A DNA stretch of 64,000 nt from an uncultured Erythrobacter sp. (GCA_947494705.1 CANLVN010000003.1:186001-250000), one strand, 5' to 3'; counted from the first letter of the stretch, positions 16,688 through 26,682 are shown. Program-made: numbers and translations. The notes: generated from the sequence alone by a model not told the origin.

Positions 16688-17224
16688 CTAGCCTGCCATG
16701 CGGTCCTGTAGCCAGATGCGGCTCGCCTGCCATCGCCGTTTCACGGTCGCGACGGACACATCGAGAACGGTCGAGATGTCCGTCAACGACATGCCGCCAA
16801 AGAAGCGCATCTCAACAATGTCCGCACGTTGCGGATCGATCTCGCGCAGTTCGTTTAGGTGCATATCCAAGGCCAGCAGTTCGATCGGCATCTGCCATTC
16901 GGCGATATTGGTCTGCAGCGTCACCTGCTTATGGTAGCGTTTGTCCGCATGGCGGCGCCGGGCCTGGTCGATTAGAACCTGGCGCATGATGCGCGAGGCC
17001 AGAGCAAGGATATGCGCGCGGTCCTGAAACTCTATCTGGTTCAGCTTTGAAAGGCGGATGATCGCTTCGTTGATCAGATCTCCGGTCGAAAGCGATGAGT
17101 GCGGTTCCTGTGATAGTTTGGCGCCGGCAATAACCTCCAACTCGGCGTAGATTTTCTTGATCAGCGAGCTACCGGCATCTGAATTGCCGGACTGCCAATC
17201 CGCCATAAGATCCGCATGATCCAT
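16688..17224 (-). CDS. ECF sigma factor, TIGR02999-like
   Basis: Starting at ATG 17224 (AAGGGGG six bases upstream; a GTG one codon earlier is possible) gives 178 residues. Region 2 contains SLSTGDLINEAIIRLSK and DRAHILALASRIMRQVLIDQARRRHADKR, the hallmark of the TIGR02999 ECF group. Region 4 contains RADIVEMRFFGGMSLTDISTVLDVSVATVKRRW, a clear sigma-4 HTH. No anti-sigma factor is adjacent; the next gene is a membrane Ser/Thr kinase, which suggests activation by phosphorylation. The target promoters are unknown; the adjacent autotransporter is a candidate. Confidence 0.93.
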   Translation of the reverse strand: MDHADLMADWQSGNSDAGSSLIKKIYAELEVIAGAKLSQEPHSSLSTGDLINEAIIRLSKLNQIEFQDRAHILALASRIMRQVLIDQARRRHADKRYHKQVTLQTNIAEWQMPIELLALDMHLNELREIDPQRADIVEMRFFGGMSLTDISTVLDVSVATVKRRWQASRIWLQDRMAG

Positions 17225-17293
17225 CACTGCCCCCTTGCCGTCGAGGCGAGAGAATACACCCGTTTCAACAGATTACCAGCACAAGCCCCATCC

Positions 17294-17482
17294 TCAGCGG
17301 CGCCAGAGGGGAATGTCATTTCGTTCGGCTAAAGCGATCAGGTCTTCCAGTTTGCGGTCAATCCTGTTTCGTTCCTTGAGCTTGACCTTCAACCACTCAC
17401 GACGATTTGCGACTGGCTGAGCGAGAGCTTCTTCCAGCAATTCGAGCAGCTCTCGCTCAGCGTGTGGGTCGAGTTTTGCCAC
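17294..17482 (-). CDS. small helical protein resembling the kinase N-terminus
   Basis: A GTG at 17482 with AAGGG just upstream gives 62 residues; the open frame reaches back to 17569 inside the autotransporter 3' end. The sequence AERELLELLEEALAQPVANRREWL parallels TEREAIAALEEALDHPSCDREAYL at the start of the kinase encoded at 14316-16679, and the similarity continues through the next helix. It may be a standalone copy of that regulatory segment or the remnant of a second kinase gene. It lies between the autotransporter and the sigma factor on the same strand. Function unknown. Confidence 0.5.
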   Translation of the reverse strand: MAKLDPHAERELLELLEEALAQPVANRREWLKVKLKERNRIDRKLEDLIALAERNDIPLWRR

Positions 17483-17501
17483 GATGCCCTTGCAAACCAA
17501 C

Positions 17502-20500
17502 CTAGAAGCGCCAGCCGACCGTGGCAGAACCAGATACATCGTCTTGGTCTCCGCCCAGGAACGTTTCAACCTGAGCGCTCAAAGTCCAGCCATTGCCAAG
17601 CTCGACGAGCGCCGAACCCGACGCGGAAACGCCACTTCCGTCCGTGACCGGCGCCAAGACAGTGAACGGTGCATTGCTTCCATCTCTGAAAGCGAGCGGA
17701 ACACCGACTGTGTTGGAGGAAGCTTCGACATATTGCGCCGAAAGATCGAAGGTTGCATTCTTGCTTTGGTAATTGGCGAAAAGCCCGGCACCAAAACGTG
17801 TCTGACCGTCCGAAGCATCTGCCGATGTCAGTGAGACACTGCCCGCACCCGTTTCGCCGTCAAGCGACAGATCGCTGTTAGAATGCAGTACGGATAGGAC
17901 AGGTCCGGCGGCCCAATTCTCACCCAGGCCAAAGCCATAACGCGCTTCTCCGCCGAGCGCTGTCGTGTCGATATCTGCCTCTCCTGTGGCTGTGCGGGTC
18001 ATCGCATTGATGGTGAGAGTTCGCGTGACCTGAGCTTCTGTTTGGCCAAAACTGAAGACGCCGCTGATTGTGGCGCCTTTCCCGCCGGTACCATAGCGGG
18101 CATGTCCGGCCAGGTACCACGTGTCGTAATCAGCAAGGCTGTCCCTTTCAGCAACGCCTACTTCCCCGTTCCGCACGCCAGTTGAAAGGCCAACTGCCCA
18201 CTGATTTTCGCGACCCACATAGTCGATCCCGAAATCGAATCCGAAATCGTCCTGTGTGACTTTGGCCGCGTTGCCATCACCGTCGATCGAGCTGTCCGAG
18301 AAACTCGCGCCGCCGCGGATGCCCCATCCTTCTGCTGCCGCAGTGCGGGCGTAGGCGAGGCCTTCGCGTGAACGGCGCAGACCATCGTTGCCTGCCTGCG
18401 CGATAAGCGAGGCATAAATCTCGCCTGATGCGCTATCAAACGCGGCAAGCGCCTGAGCAGTGTCGGCAAAGATCAGCTGTTCGATTACGTCGTCCAGATC
18501 GCCCATCGCATCCGGTTCGAGTGTGTCGAAAGCTGCGGCTACAGAGCGCTGATTGGGCGTCATACCGAGCGAGGCGAATGCGACAACCGGCCCTTCGCGG
18601 CCAGCATTTAGGATCACATTGTTGCCCTCATAGGTGAGCGACAGGTCGAGGAAGGGCAGGTCCGCGTCGATCCCGCTGAACTCCCCGGTGAGCGTGCCGT
18701 TAGCATCGAGGATAAGGAACTGCGCCGATCGGTCGAAGTCTCCTTCTGCAGTCAGCGAGGAAAGGGCGAGGGTGGAATTACCGATGGTGATGTCGCCATC
18801 GACCGTGATCCGGTCCGACCTGAAGTAGCCCGAAGCGCTCGTATCCGCTGCCATCCCGTCGATATCGATGAGCAACCGCGATCCGTCTGCGAGCACAAGA
18901 TCGCTGCCGATCGCGGTGGTCTGGATCGGGCCCACGCCGCCCGGCGATAGATCGCCTTCGACGGTGATCGCATTGCCCATGCCGAGCAGGATGGAGTCGA
19001 GCGAGTTGAACACCCCGCCCGCGCGCACGAAGATCGCATTCGCGCCGCCGCCCATATCGATATTGCCGGTGAACGTGCCAGAGTTCTCGAAAACGTCATC
19101 GCCTTCGCCGAAGATCACATTGCCGTCGATGGTGCCAAGATTGAACGCGCTTTGTCCGTCATCCACCGCAGCAAAGTTCAGCGCAAAGCCATCGGCGGAC
19201 GTAACGCTGCCGGTTTCAGTGATTTCGAATGCGTTGATGTAGCTGTCGGACACGATCCCGTCCGAGCCAGCACCCGAGACGTCGATCGCCCCGGTGACAG
19301 TGACAGTCGAAAAACGGTTCGAGCCGGTGCGACCGGTGGCATTGGTCGAGCCTGCGTCGCCCCAGCCGCTACCGATCACCACACCATGCGCGCCGTCGCC
19401 GGTGGTCGTGATCTCCTGGGTCTCGATTGTCAGCGTGACATCGGCGTTGTCGGCTGCGTCGAACGCGGGAAGATCGCCGATCTCGATCCCATGCGACCCG
19501 CTGCCCGAAGTCGTAACCGAGAGCGGTGCCACATAGACCCCATAAAGCGGGCGAATATCCGTCGTGCCATCGCTGTCGATGAAATCGCCGGTCAACCCGC
19601 CAAGCAGCACACCGACCGCATCGTCGCCGGTGGTTGCGATGGAGAGTTCGCCGACAACGACGATCTCGGCCACGGCATCGACGAAATCGCCATTCATCGC
19701 GGCAAACTCGATACCGTGAGATCGATCGCCCTCAGTGGCAATCGTGCCGTTGCCAAGGAAGAGCAGGCTATCGCTCTGGGCCAGGCCATCACGGAGAGCG
19801 TTGACGAACACACCGCGGCTGTCGGCGCCCGTGGTTTGATAATCCATGAAATCCATCGAGAGCGTATGCGATGCCTGGAAGCCGATCCCCGCTTGCGTGC
19901 CGATGCTGACCGCGTCGCTGTTCGCGCCTGCAGTGCTGATCTGGTTGTCGCTCATGCTAATGACGGTCGTCGTCTGGTCGCCGGCCAATGTCGCGACATC
20001 AATCCCGAGGCTGTTGTCGCCCAGCGTGCTGATGGTGCCATCCGTGATAGAGGTACTGAAGAGTGACCCGTCCGCAGCGCCAATCGTGCTGAAAACACTG
20101 CCGTCGTTCAACGTAATTGCCGTGCTGTTTGCGCCCTGTGCGCTAAAATCGCTCGAGGTGATCGTTACCGATTTCACGGCATCCCGGCCCAGTGCTTCGG
20201 TAATAACGACGCGGCTGTTCTCACCGCTCGTCGAAAGGCTGCTATTCGTGATGGTCGTAGAGCTGACGCTGCCGCCCAGCAACGAACCGACAAAGAATGC
20301 ATCGCTATTCGCGCCGGCGGTCGAGATATCGACGTCGTCCAGCGTAAAAGATGTAGCGCTCACACCCGTATCGCCGCTCGCATTGCCGATCCGCTCGAAA
20401 CGGAATCCGGACGCATCATCGCCCTCGGTCGCAATGCTGCTCTCGGCAAAAAAGAAGGTGTGCGATGACTCGCCCGTCGCCTGATCACCCTCCACGATGA

Positions 20501-23500
20501 TTCCGCCCGAACCGTCGCCGTTGCTCGCCAGTGTGCCACCGATCATTACAACGTTGCCGACATCCGATGTTTCGCGACCGGCGATACGCAGAAGTGTGCT
20601 GGCATTGCCTTCGCTACGCAGCTCGGAATCCGCGATAAGAATGTTGTAGTCACTCGCGTCGCCCGTATTCAGCCGGACCACATCGCTGCCGTTGCCGCTG
20701 GTACTCACCAGCGTGTCCAACAGTTCGAGGCTCGCGGAGCTCGTGCCGCCCATGTTCATCAGGATGGCCGCTGCGTTGGTGCCGGCGGTCGACACCTCGC
20801 TGCGGCTGATCGCGCCGGTGAAGGTGCTGCTCTCGGGGCCATCGAAGCTGATTGCGCTCGAACCGGCGCCCGTGGTCGAAACGACGCTCGGCGCGGCCAG
20901 ATCGTTCGCGCTGAGGACCAGCATGCCGATACTGTTCGACGCCCCGCCGCCCAGCGCCAGCGCATCGCTCCCTGCGCCCGTGGTGGTGGCGGTGACATCG
21001 GTCAGCTGCGCCAGCACGGATGTGCCGTCACCCGCATTGCGCTCTGTCACGTGGAGCAGCGGCGCGTTGTCGCCGGTGCTCGACAGGGTCGTATCGCTGG
21101 CAACCAGCGCGAGTGCCTCGACCGCGCCGATGACCGCCGCATCGTCGCCCCCGGTGCGGATGACCGCACCAGTGGAGCCCATCAGCGCCAGTGAACCATC
21201 GGCGACGATCGCGCCCGCGCCCATCGTGGATTCTACCGTGCCATCGTCGACCCACAGCTGCGTGTCGACACCGCTCAGATCGGGCGCATCGAAGGCGAGG
21301 GGATCGACTGCCGCTGCGCCGCCCCCCACTGCAGCCAACGTCTGGACGCCGTCAGTGGGCGCGCTGCTGGTGACATAGTCTGTGATCAGGCTCATCGACC
21401 GATCCGCAAGCCGTGCCTTCAGCACCGTCGCCTGCGCGGTGATGTCGTCGGTTAGCGCGCCATCCGCCTCCAGCCCCATCAGCCGGATCGCATAGGCATC
21501 GCCCGTGCCACCCGAAACGGTTGCGCCATCGCCCGCCCGAAGGAATGTGCGGTCCTGCTGGGTGATGCGGATCGCGTCGGAATTTAAACCGGCGGCAGTG
21601 ATATCCGCGGTTGCATTGATGACGATGTCGGCAAAGACGCCGCCCGCTGTGATGTTCTCGCGGTCCCCAATCGTGGCATTTTGCGCACCGATGATCTCGA
21701 TCCCATGCGCGCTTTCGCCTTCGGTCGAAATTTCTACGCCGTTAACGAGAATGCCGAAGTCCGAATCGGATGCCCCGTCCAGCTTGCTGTCGATGAAGAT
21801 GCCGGTGCTGCGATCTCCTTCGGTCGAGATGCTCGTATCTTCGATCGAGATGGTTTGCGAAGTTCGGTCTAGCGGCCCGGTGGACGCCGTACCGACGGCA
21901 AAGGCGACGCTATCATCGCCCCGTGAAGTGAAGTTGGCATTTCCGACGGTAAGAACGCTGATCGAGTTAGTCTGGATGAAATTCGCAATTTCGAAGACTG
22001 TGCTTGAATCACCTTCTGTCAACAGCGTGGTGTTGAGCAAGTTCACGTTAAGTACGGAATCGATGCCGGCAAGACCGCCGATGAGGACAGCATGGCCGTT
22101 GGCGCTATCCGAGCGGGTAAAGATCGAATTGGTCGCATCAATCGTCATTGCGCTGCCTTGCCCGATGGCGGCAATGCTGACCGTGTCGGAGGATTGGCCA
22201 AACGTCGACAATACCGAGTCCCGGATGGTGAATTCTGTATTAGTGCCTTCGCCCAGCTGCTCGACCAGAAAGCCATTGCTGCCGGTGCCGGTGGTGGTGA
22301 GGACAATCGTATCCAATACCATCGAAAGCTGGGAAGCGTCGGCCAGCGGTTCGATGACAATCCCGTTGGATTCATCGCCAAGGGAACCGATCACGGTCTG
22401 ATTGAAGAGCGCACTGATTTGCGCCGGGCCACCCGCACTGCCAAGCCGAACCACATCCGATTGATCACCCTCAGTGAGCAGCACGCCGAGATCGTCGATC
22501 AAATCGATCTGATCTGCGACCGCAACGATCGCACTCCCCGCGCCCATCTCGATTTCGCCGCTATTGGTCAGCGTGACGCGGCTGTTCCCGTCGCGCGTCT
22601 CGTTCGCGTCGATTTCGGCTGCGGTCACGAAGATGCCTATGGACTGGTCTTCGGTGCTGGCTGAAAGATCGATGTCGCCGCTGTTTTCGATCTCGGCGAC
22701 GAGATTGTCCCCGGTCGTCACATCGACCGTTATGCCGTACGCGAACGGAGAATCGAAAGTGATCGACCCCGTGTTTTCGAGGAAAACCGTATAATCGCCA
22801 TTCGATGTGGCTCCGGTCGTGGACAGGCCAATGCCGCGCATGGCCGCACCGCTGCCCGTGATGGTTCCACCATTGAGTACGTCGAGGAGCCCCAGCGCGG
22901 TCTGGTTCCAGGCAAAAATCCCGGTGCCGGTATCGTCAGTTGCCGTCATGTCGATATCGGAAGAGCTTTGCACCGTCACCGCGCCACCGGTTCCCCCGAC
23001 CTGAGCAAGGACGCCGTAGCTGTCGTCTCCATCGGTCGATATGCTGCCGGAAGTGTTGATAATAACCGTTCCAACCTCGAAGACGCCATTGTCTATTTCG
23101 AAAACGGCGGTCCCGGTATACTCCGCAAAGCCCACGATTCCGTGGGTCTGGTTGCCGGAAACGACGAGGGTAGCGTCGTTCGCGATATCCACCGACGCGT
23201 CCGTTGTATTCGCGAAGGAATTGGCAACGATCGCTCCTGCTATACCGTTGAAGTCGGTATCGAAGGCGTCGGAGCTTGTGGAAACGGTAATGTCGCCGAT
23301 GTTGGCGATGGCGACACTGCTACCCACGGAGAAGCCAAGGATGCCCGCGGTTACAAATTCACGTTCACCTGTTTCCTGAGAACGCGCCTCGAGCGTGCCG
23401 TTGTTGGCGATGGAGACTCCCGCTCCGCTTTGTGCATTCGAGCGTCCCTGCAGGGCGATGGCGGAGTCGCCCGTTGTCGTCGCGACAATGTCGCCCTCGT

Positions 23501-24020
23501 TGCTGATGCCCACCGAACCGCCGCCTTGCGCAATCGCTTCGATCCCGAACGCAAACTGGCCGTTGCCATCGGCAGTGATATCGGCGGCGGATCGGAGGGA
23601 AAGATCGAACGCGTTCTGCGTGATGGCAATGATACCCTGGGCGGCACCGCCGATATTCGGATCATCGAAAACGTCGATGACGATCCCGTCTTCGATCACT
23701 GCATCGAGGTCGCCATTGTTCTTAACCAGGCCGATGCCGAAATAGCCGGGAGGCGCGATCGGCGCTTCCGCATCGCGGATGACGATCCGGTCGAAATCCG
23801 GCGTGCCGGGAAAGGCGTTGATGCCGTCTGCCAGGTCGCCTTCGCAGATCGCTACATTCGCGCCGTCAATCGCAACGATGGGACATTCCGGACTGGTGCC
23901 GGGGACCACTTGTTGCGCCTGGGCGCCTGTTGGAGAGAGCAGGAAGGCCAATCCAAGGACGCTCGATGCCGAGCTCAATTTTAGCGTGTTGCGATAGCTT
24001 CTTGTCCGACGAGCGTGCAT
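17502..24020 (-). CDS. giant type V autotransporter with repetitive passenger
   Basis: The 2172-residue protein starts at ATG 24020 with GGAG eight bases upstream. An extended signal peptide (MHARRTRSYRNTLKLSS...SPTGAQAQ) is followed by a passenger of about 1,870 residues, rich in Asp, Gly, Ser and Thr, with many repeats of the form IST-x-G-xx-S-x-GI. A linker (about 1820-1890) with helical LEPDAMGDLDDVIEQLIF leads to a C-terminal autotransporter beta-barrel (about 1899-2172, from GWGIRGGASF) ending in the expected aromatic residue (GWRF). The passenger is probably a beta-helix displayed on the cell surface. Adhesion or biofilm function is inferred; no protease motif is evident. Confidence 0.92.
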   Translation of the reverse strand: MHARRTRSYRNTLKLSSASSVLGLAFLLSPTGAQAQQVVPGTSPECPIVAIDGANVAICEGDLADGINAFPGTPDFDRIVIRDAEAPIAPPGYFGIGLVKNNGDLDAVIEDGIVIDVFDDPNIGGAAQGIIAITQNAFDLSLRSAADITADGNGQFAFGIEAIAQGGGSVGISNEGDIVATTTGDSAIALQGRSNAQSGAGVSIANNGTLEARSQETGEREFVTAGILGFSVGSSVAIANIGDITVSTSSDAFDTDFNGIAGAIVANSFANTTDASVDIANDATLVVSGNQTHGIVGFAEYTGTAVFEIDNGVFEVGTVIINTSGSISTDGDDSYGVLAQVGGTGGAVTVQSSSDIDMTATDDTGTGIFAWNQTALGLLDVLNGGTITGSGAAMRGIGLSTTGATSNGDYTVFLENTGSITFDSPFAYGITVDVTTGDNLVAEIENSGDIDLSASTEDQSIGIFVTAAEIDANETRDGNSRVTLTNSGEIEMGAGSAIVAVADQIDLIDDLGVLLTEGDQSDVVRLGSAGGPAQISALFNQTVIGSLGDESNGIVIEPLADASQLSMVLDTIVLTTTGTGSNGFLVEQLGEGTNTEFTIRDSVLSTFGQSSDTVSIAAIGQGSAMTIDATNSIFTRSDSANGHAVLIGGLAGIDSVLNVNLLNTTLLTEGDSSTVFEIANFIQTNSISVLTVGNANFTSRGDDSVAFAVGTASTGPLDRTSQTISIEDTSISTEGDRSTGIFIDSKLDGASDSDFGILVNGVEISTEGESAHGIEIIGAQNATIGDRENITAGGVFADIVINATADITAAGLNSDAIRITQQDRTFLRAGDGATVSGGTGDAYAIRLMGLEADGALTDDITAQATVLKARLADRSMSLITDYVTSSAPTDGVQTLAAVGGGAAAVDPLAFDAPDLSGVDTQLWVDDGTVESTMGAGAIVADGSLALMGSTGAVIRTGGDDAAVIGAVEALALVASDTTLSSTGDNAPLLHVTERNAGDGTSVLAQLTDVTATTTGAGSDALALGGGASNSIGMLVLSANDLAAPSVVSTTGAGSSAISFDGPESSTFTGAISRSEVSTAGTNAAAILMNMGGTSSASLELLDTLVSTSGNGSDVVRLNTGDASDYNILIADSELRSEGNASTLLRIAGRETSDVGNVVMIGGTLASNGDGSGGIIVEGDQATGESSHTFFFAESSIATEGDDASGFRFERIGNASGDTGVSATSFTLDDVDISTAGANSDAFFVGSLLGGSVSSTTITNSSLSTSGENSRVVITEALGRDAVKSVTITSSDFSAQGANSTAITLNDGSVFSTIGAADGSLFSTSITDGTISTLGDNSLGIDVATLAGDQTTTVISMSDNQISTAGANSDAVSIGTQAGIGFQASHTLSMDFMDYQTTGADSRGVFVNALRDGLAQSDSLLFLGNGTIATEGDRSHGIEFAAMNGDFVDAVAEIVVVGELSIATTGDDAVGVLLGGLTGDFIDSDGTTDIRPLYGVYVAPLSVTTSGSGSHGIEIGDLPAFDAADNADVTLTIETQEITTTGDGAHGVVIGSGWGDAGSTNATGRTGSNRFSTVTVTGAIDVSGAGSDGIVSDSYINAFEITETGSVTSADGFALNFAAVDDGQSAFNLGTIDGNVIFGEGDDVFENSGTFTGNIDMGGGANAIFVRAGGVFNSLDSILLGMGNAITVEGDLSPGGVGPIQTTAIGSDLVLADGSRLLIDIDGMAADTSASGYFRSDRITVDGDITIGNSTLALSSLTAEGDFDRSAQFLILDANGTLTGEFSGIDADLPFLDLSLTYEGNNVILNAGREGPVVAFASLGMTPNQRSVAAAFDTLEPDAMGDLDDVIEQLIFADTAQALAAFDSASGEIYASLIAQAGNDGLRRSREGLAYARTAAAEGWGIRGGASFSDSSIDGDGNAAKVTQDDFGFDFGIDYVGRENQWAVGLSTGVRNGEVGVAERDSLADYDTWYLAGHARYGTGGKGATISGVFSFGQTEAQVTRTLTINAMTRTATGEADIDTTALGGEARYGFGLGENWAAGPVLSVLHSNSDLSLDGETGAGSVSLTSADASDGQTRFGAGLFANYQSKNATFDLSAQYVEASSNTVGVPLAFRDGSNAPFTVLAPVTDGSGVSASGSALVELGNGWTLSAQVETFLGGDQDDVSGSATVGWRF
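19340..23040 (-). repeat. degenerate passenger repeats of the autotransporter
   Basis: More than 25 units of about 35-50 codons carry a common core such as ISTEGDRSTGIFI, ISTAGANSDAVSI, LSTSGENSRVVIT, VSTTGAGSSAISF and LLTEGDSSTVFEI. The spacing varies and DNA identity between units is modest, indicating old divergence rather than recent tandem expansion. Boundaries are approximate. Confidence 0.8.
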
Positions 24021-24349
24021 GCGAAATTCTCCAACTTGGCGACCGGAAAAAATGGTCGCTCAAGGAAAGAGGCGCAATCGACGCGCAAAATGGCTCAAAA
24101 AAATTTTGAGATCACCGGAAAGAGAGTGCGGATACCGATTCCGGCCTTGGTCATTTGCGATCCTGGCATCGCTTGGAAACGGGCCTGGCTCACAGCCAGG
24201 GCGGTAAAACTGCCGGTAGATGAGGTTTTTGCGAGGCCAGAAGAGCCCGTTCTGGCTGGCGTTATCGTTAATGTCTTCTGATCCACTAACACTCCATTTA
24301 CCGCATTTTGGTATTCCGGCCACTCACAGGAACGCTGGTCAGGTACGAA
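24021..24349. promoter_or_regulatory. divergent intergenic region with three inverted repeats
   Basis: The region lies between the divergent autotransporter and CHASE2/EAL genes, so it should hold both promoters. It contains three perfect 7-bp inverted repeats: CTCAAAA/TTTTGAG (24094-24110), CCTGGCT/AGCCAGG (24184-24200) and GCCAGAA/TTCTGGC (24236-24256). These could be operators or transcript hairpins. No convincing gene is present. Confidence 0.4.
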
Positions 24350-26623
24350 TTGTCTGCAAACTCCTTCTCAGGCGAACGTTCGCGCCATGCATCCATCGCG
24401 ATTGCTGTGACGCTTGTCGTCTGTCTCACTTTGCTCTTGAAGCCGCTGGATTTCACTATCTCGGCCTTCCAGTCGAAACTCTTCGATCGTGACGCGAGCG
24501 GAGAAATCGTCTTGCTGTCCGTCGCGGCTGGTGCAGACGCCGACAAGACAGCCAGAACACTCAACTCTGCAGTCAGAAACCTCCAAGAGAACGGTGCCCG
24601 AAGAATTTTCGTAGACGCATCCCTGATCGAGAATGGTTCGCCTGCGACTAATAATGATCTTCTCCGCGTGCTGAGGTCGAACCCTCAGGACGTTCAGGCT
24701 TTCTATCCTTCGCCAGAATCAGGCGACGAAGAGGTAGATCAGACCCGCATTGATGTTACTCGTTTTCGTGGTTTGAATACTCTGAATAGCAGGCTGAACC
24801 GAGACTTTCTTAACTTTGCCTGGTCTGTACCCGCTGTTGCAAATGACGGTCGTACAACTCTTGGGCATGCATTGGCTGATACTGAGAAGAAACGAGATCA
24901 GGTTGCAATAGATGTGACGATCGATCCGGACTCAATTCCGCGGATCGACCTGACTATGCCCCTCACTTCCCAATGGGATAGCGTCAGAGGCAAAACTGCA
25001 GTGATTGCGGGCAAGCGCACCGCTGATGATGTGAGGCTCGTGAAATCTGGCTCGGAACAAGCTGCCGTCGCGCATATTCTCGCTGCCGAAACTCTCTTGG
25101 CTAAGAGAGGTCAGTCAATTCCAGTTGGCTTTCTTCCATTAATTTTCGGCCTGCTCCTGTACGGTTGCGCACAGTTCTCGAGCAAGCGGCGACGCAAGGT
25201 CGCCTACATCCTGCTCATCGCTTCTATGGGCGCACTCGTTCCGATCACCGCCTTGTTGGGCGTTCAGGCCTTCTTTTCCTATCCGATGGTGATGCTCGGG
25301 ATTTACGCGGCCCTGCGGAGCGTATCGCTTTACGAGCAGCGCCACCTGTTGGTGGATTCCATCACAGGGTTACCGAATTTTGCCGCGCTTCGTCGTGACT
25401 TGCGCCAAACGGATGAAACGAGGCAAATCGGTGTCGCCGTGATAAAAATCCTGCGATTGGACGGGATCTTCGCCACTCTCACGCTGCGTGAAAAGCGGCA
25501 TTATCTGAAAATGATAGCGAGACGCCTTGCTGTGGTCGATCCGACTCAGAAGGTCTATTTCGATGACGGAAAGTACTTTGCATTCTTGACGCAGGATGCA
25601 GGAGAAACGGAAAACAAGTCGCACCTGACCGGCCTGCGAGCCATTGTGTCTCAGCCAGTCGAAGTCGCAGGGAGATTGATAGACGTTGCGATCACCATTG
25701 GAGGCGACTTTCGCTTTGAAGATTCAGGAGAAGATCGGCTGAGTTCCGCAATCTCGGCCGCAGATCAGGCGCGCGAAGCCTTCCGGCCGGTGTTTCTGGT
25801 TTCCGACTTCGAAAACAGCGAGGATCACTGGGATCACGGGCTGACCTCGCGGCTTGCCGAAGCTCTCGCTCAGGACCGGATCAAGATCAAATTGCAGCCG
25901 CAAGTCGACCTGCGGACTTCCCAATTCGTGGGTGCGGAAGCCTTGGCGCGCTGGAAAGATGAAAGCGGGGGAGAAATCCCACCGGCGAGTTTCATTCCTC
26001 AATGCGAGCGCATGGGACGGCTCGACGAGTTAACGAAACGGGTTCTCGAGAGAAGTCTGAACAGCCTTCAGGTGCTACAGAACGCAGGGCATGACTTGCC
26101 GATTTCGATCAACCTGTCTGCTATTCAACTCGTCGATGATCGGATTGTGGAGATTATCGAAAGCCGCATCGCAAGCTCTGGAATCGTTCCATCGAAGCTC
26201 AAGCTCGAAATCACCGAAACGGCGCGCATCGAAGACTTCGCTGCTGCGCGATCGGTGATGGAGAAGCTGCGGGCTTTGGGCATCAGCTTCTCGCTCGATG
26301 ATTTCGGTGTGGGTAGTGCAAACCTTGAAGCTGTTCAACGGTTGCCGTTCCACGAGTTAAAGATTGATCGATGCTTCGTCAGCGAACTGAGAGAGTGCAA
26401 GATGTCCCGTGCCATTGTCAGTGGAGTTCTAAGGCTTGCTGAAAGCGCCAATATTTCCACCGTGGCGGAAGGAATAGGTGACATCGAGACATATGATCTT
26501 CTGGCAGACATGGGCTGCGAACGAGGACAGGGCTTTTTTATTGCCAGACCTCAAGTGCTATCCCAGCTCGTATCGACCCTTGACCTAAGGAAAGGCGGTT
26601 TGTTCCACAAGTCGGTTGGTTAA
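24350..26623 (+). CDS. CHASE2-like / degenerate GGDEF / EAL cyclic-di-GMP phosphodiesterase
   Basis: A TTG at 24350 with AGG six bases upstream is preferred over the TTG at 24308, which lacks a ribosome site; it gives 757 residues. An N-terminal helix and a periplasmic CHASE2-like domain (to about 260) are followed by two or three membrane helices (265-335), then a GGDEF-fold domain in which the signature reads DGKYF, so cyclase activity is unlikely. The EAL domain (about 500-750) keeps EALARW, INLS, EITE, DDFG, LKID, AEG and GQG, so it is probably an active c-di-GMP phosphodiesterase. The second Glu of EGVE is Gly. It may tune surface traits, including the neighbouring secretion genes. Confidence 0.88.
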   Translation: MSANSFSGERSRHASIAIAVTLVVCLTLLLKPLDFTISAFQSKLFDRDASGEIVLLSVAAGADADKTARTLNSAVRNLQENGARRIFVDASLIENGSPATNNDLLRVLRSNPQDVQAFYPSPESGDEEVDQTRIDVTRFRGLNTLNSRLNRDFLNFAWSVPAVANDGRTTLGHALADTEKKRDQVAIDVTIDPDSIPRIDLTMPLTSQWDSVRGKTAVIAGKRTADDVRLVKSGSEQAAVAHILAAETLLAKRGQSIPVGFLPLIFGLLLYGCAQFSSKRRRKVAYILLIASMGALVPITALLGVQAFFSYPMVMLGIYAALRSVSLYEQRHLLVDSITGLPNFAALRRDLRQTDETRQIGVAVIKILRLDGIFATLTLREKRHYLKMIARRLAVVDPTQKVYFDDGKYFAFLTQDAGETENKSHLTGLRAIVSQPVEVAGRLIDVAITIGGDFRFEDSGEDRLSSAISAADQAREAFRPVFLVSDFENSEDHWDHGLTSRLAEALAQDRIKIKLQPQVDLRTSQFVGAEALARWKDESGGEIPPASFIPQCERMGRLDELTKRVLERSLNSLQVLQNAGHDLPISINLSAIQLVDDRIVEIIESRIASSGIVPSKLKLEITETARIEDFAAARSVMEKLRALGISFSLDDFGVGSANLEAVQRLPFHELKIDRCFVSELRECKMSRAIVSGVLRLAESANISTVAEGIGDIETYDLLADMGCERGQGFFIARPQVLSQLVSTLDLRKGGLFHKSVG

Positions 26624-26682
26624 GGCTTTACTAATAGGATTGGTTAACATAAGGTTGAGTCTCTCGTGAAAGGAGATTCAAC

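Noticed and set aside
19152-22401. Several plus-strand ORFs over the autotransporter
   Set aside because: They follow the repeat pattern of the passenger on the other strand and show no signal, domain or ribosome sites.
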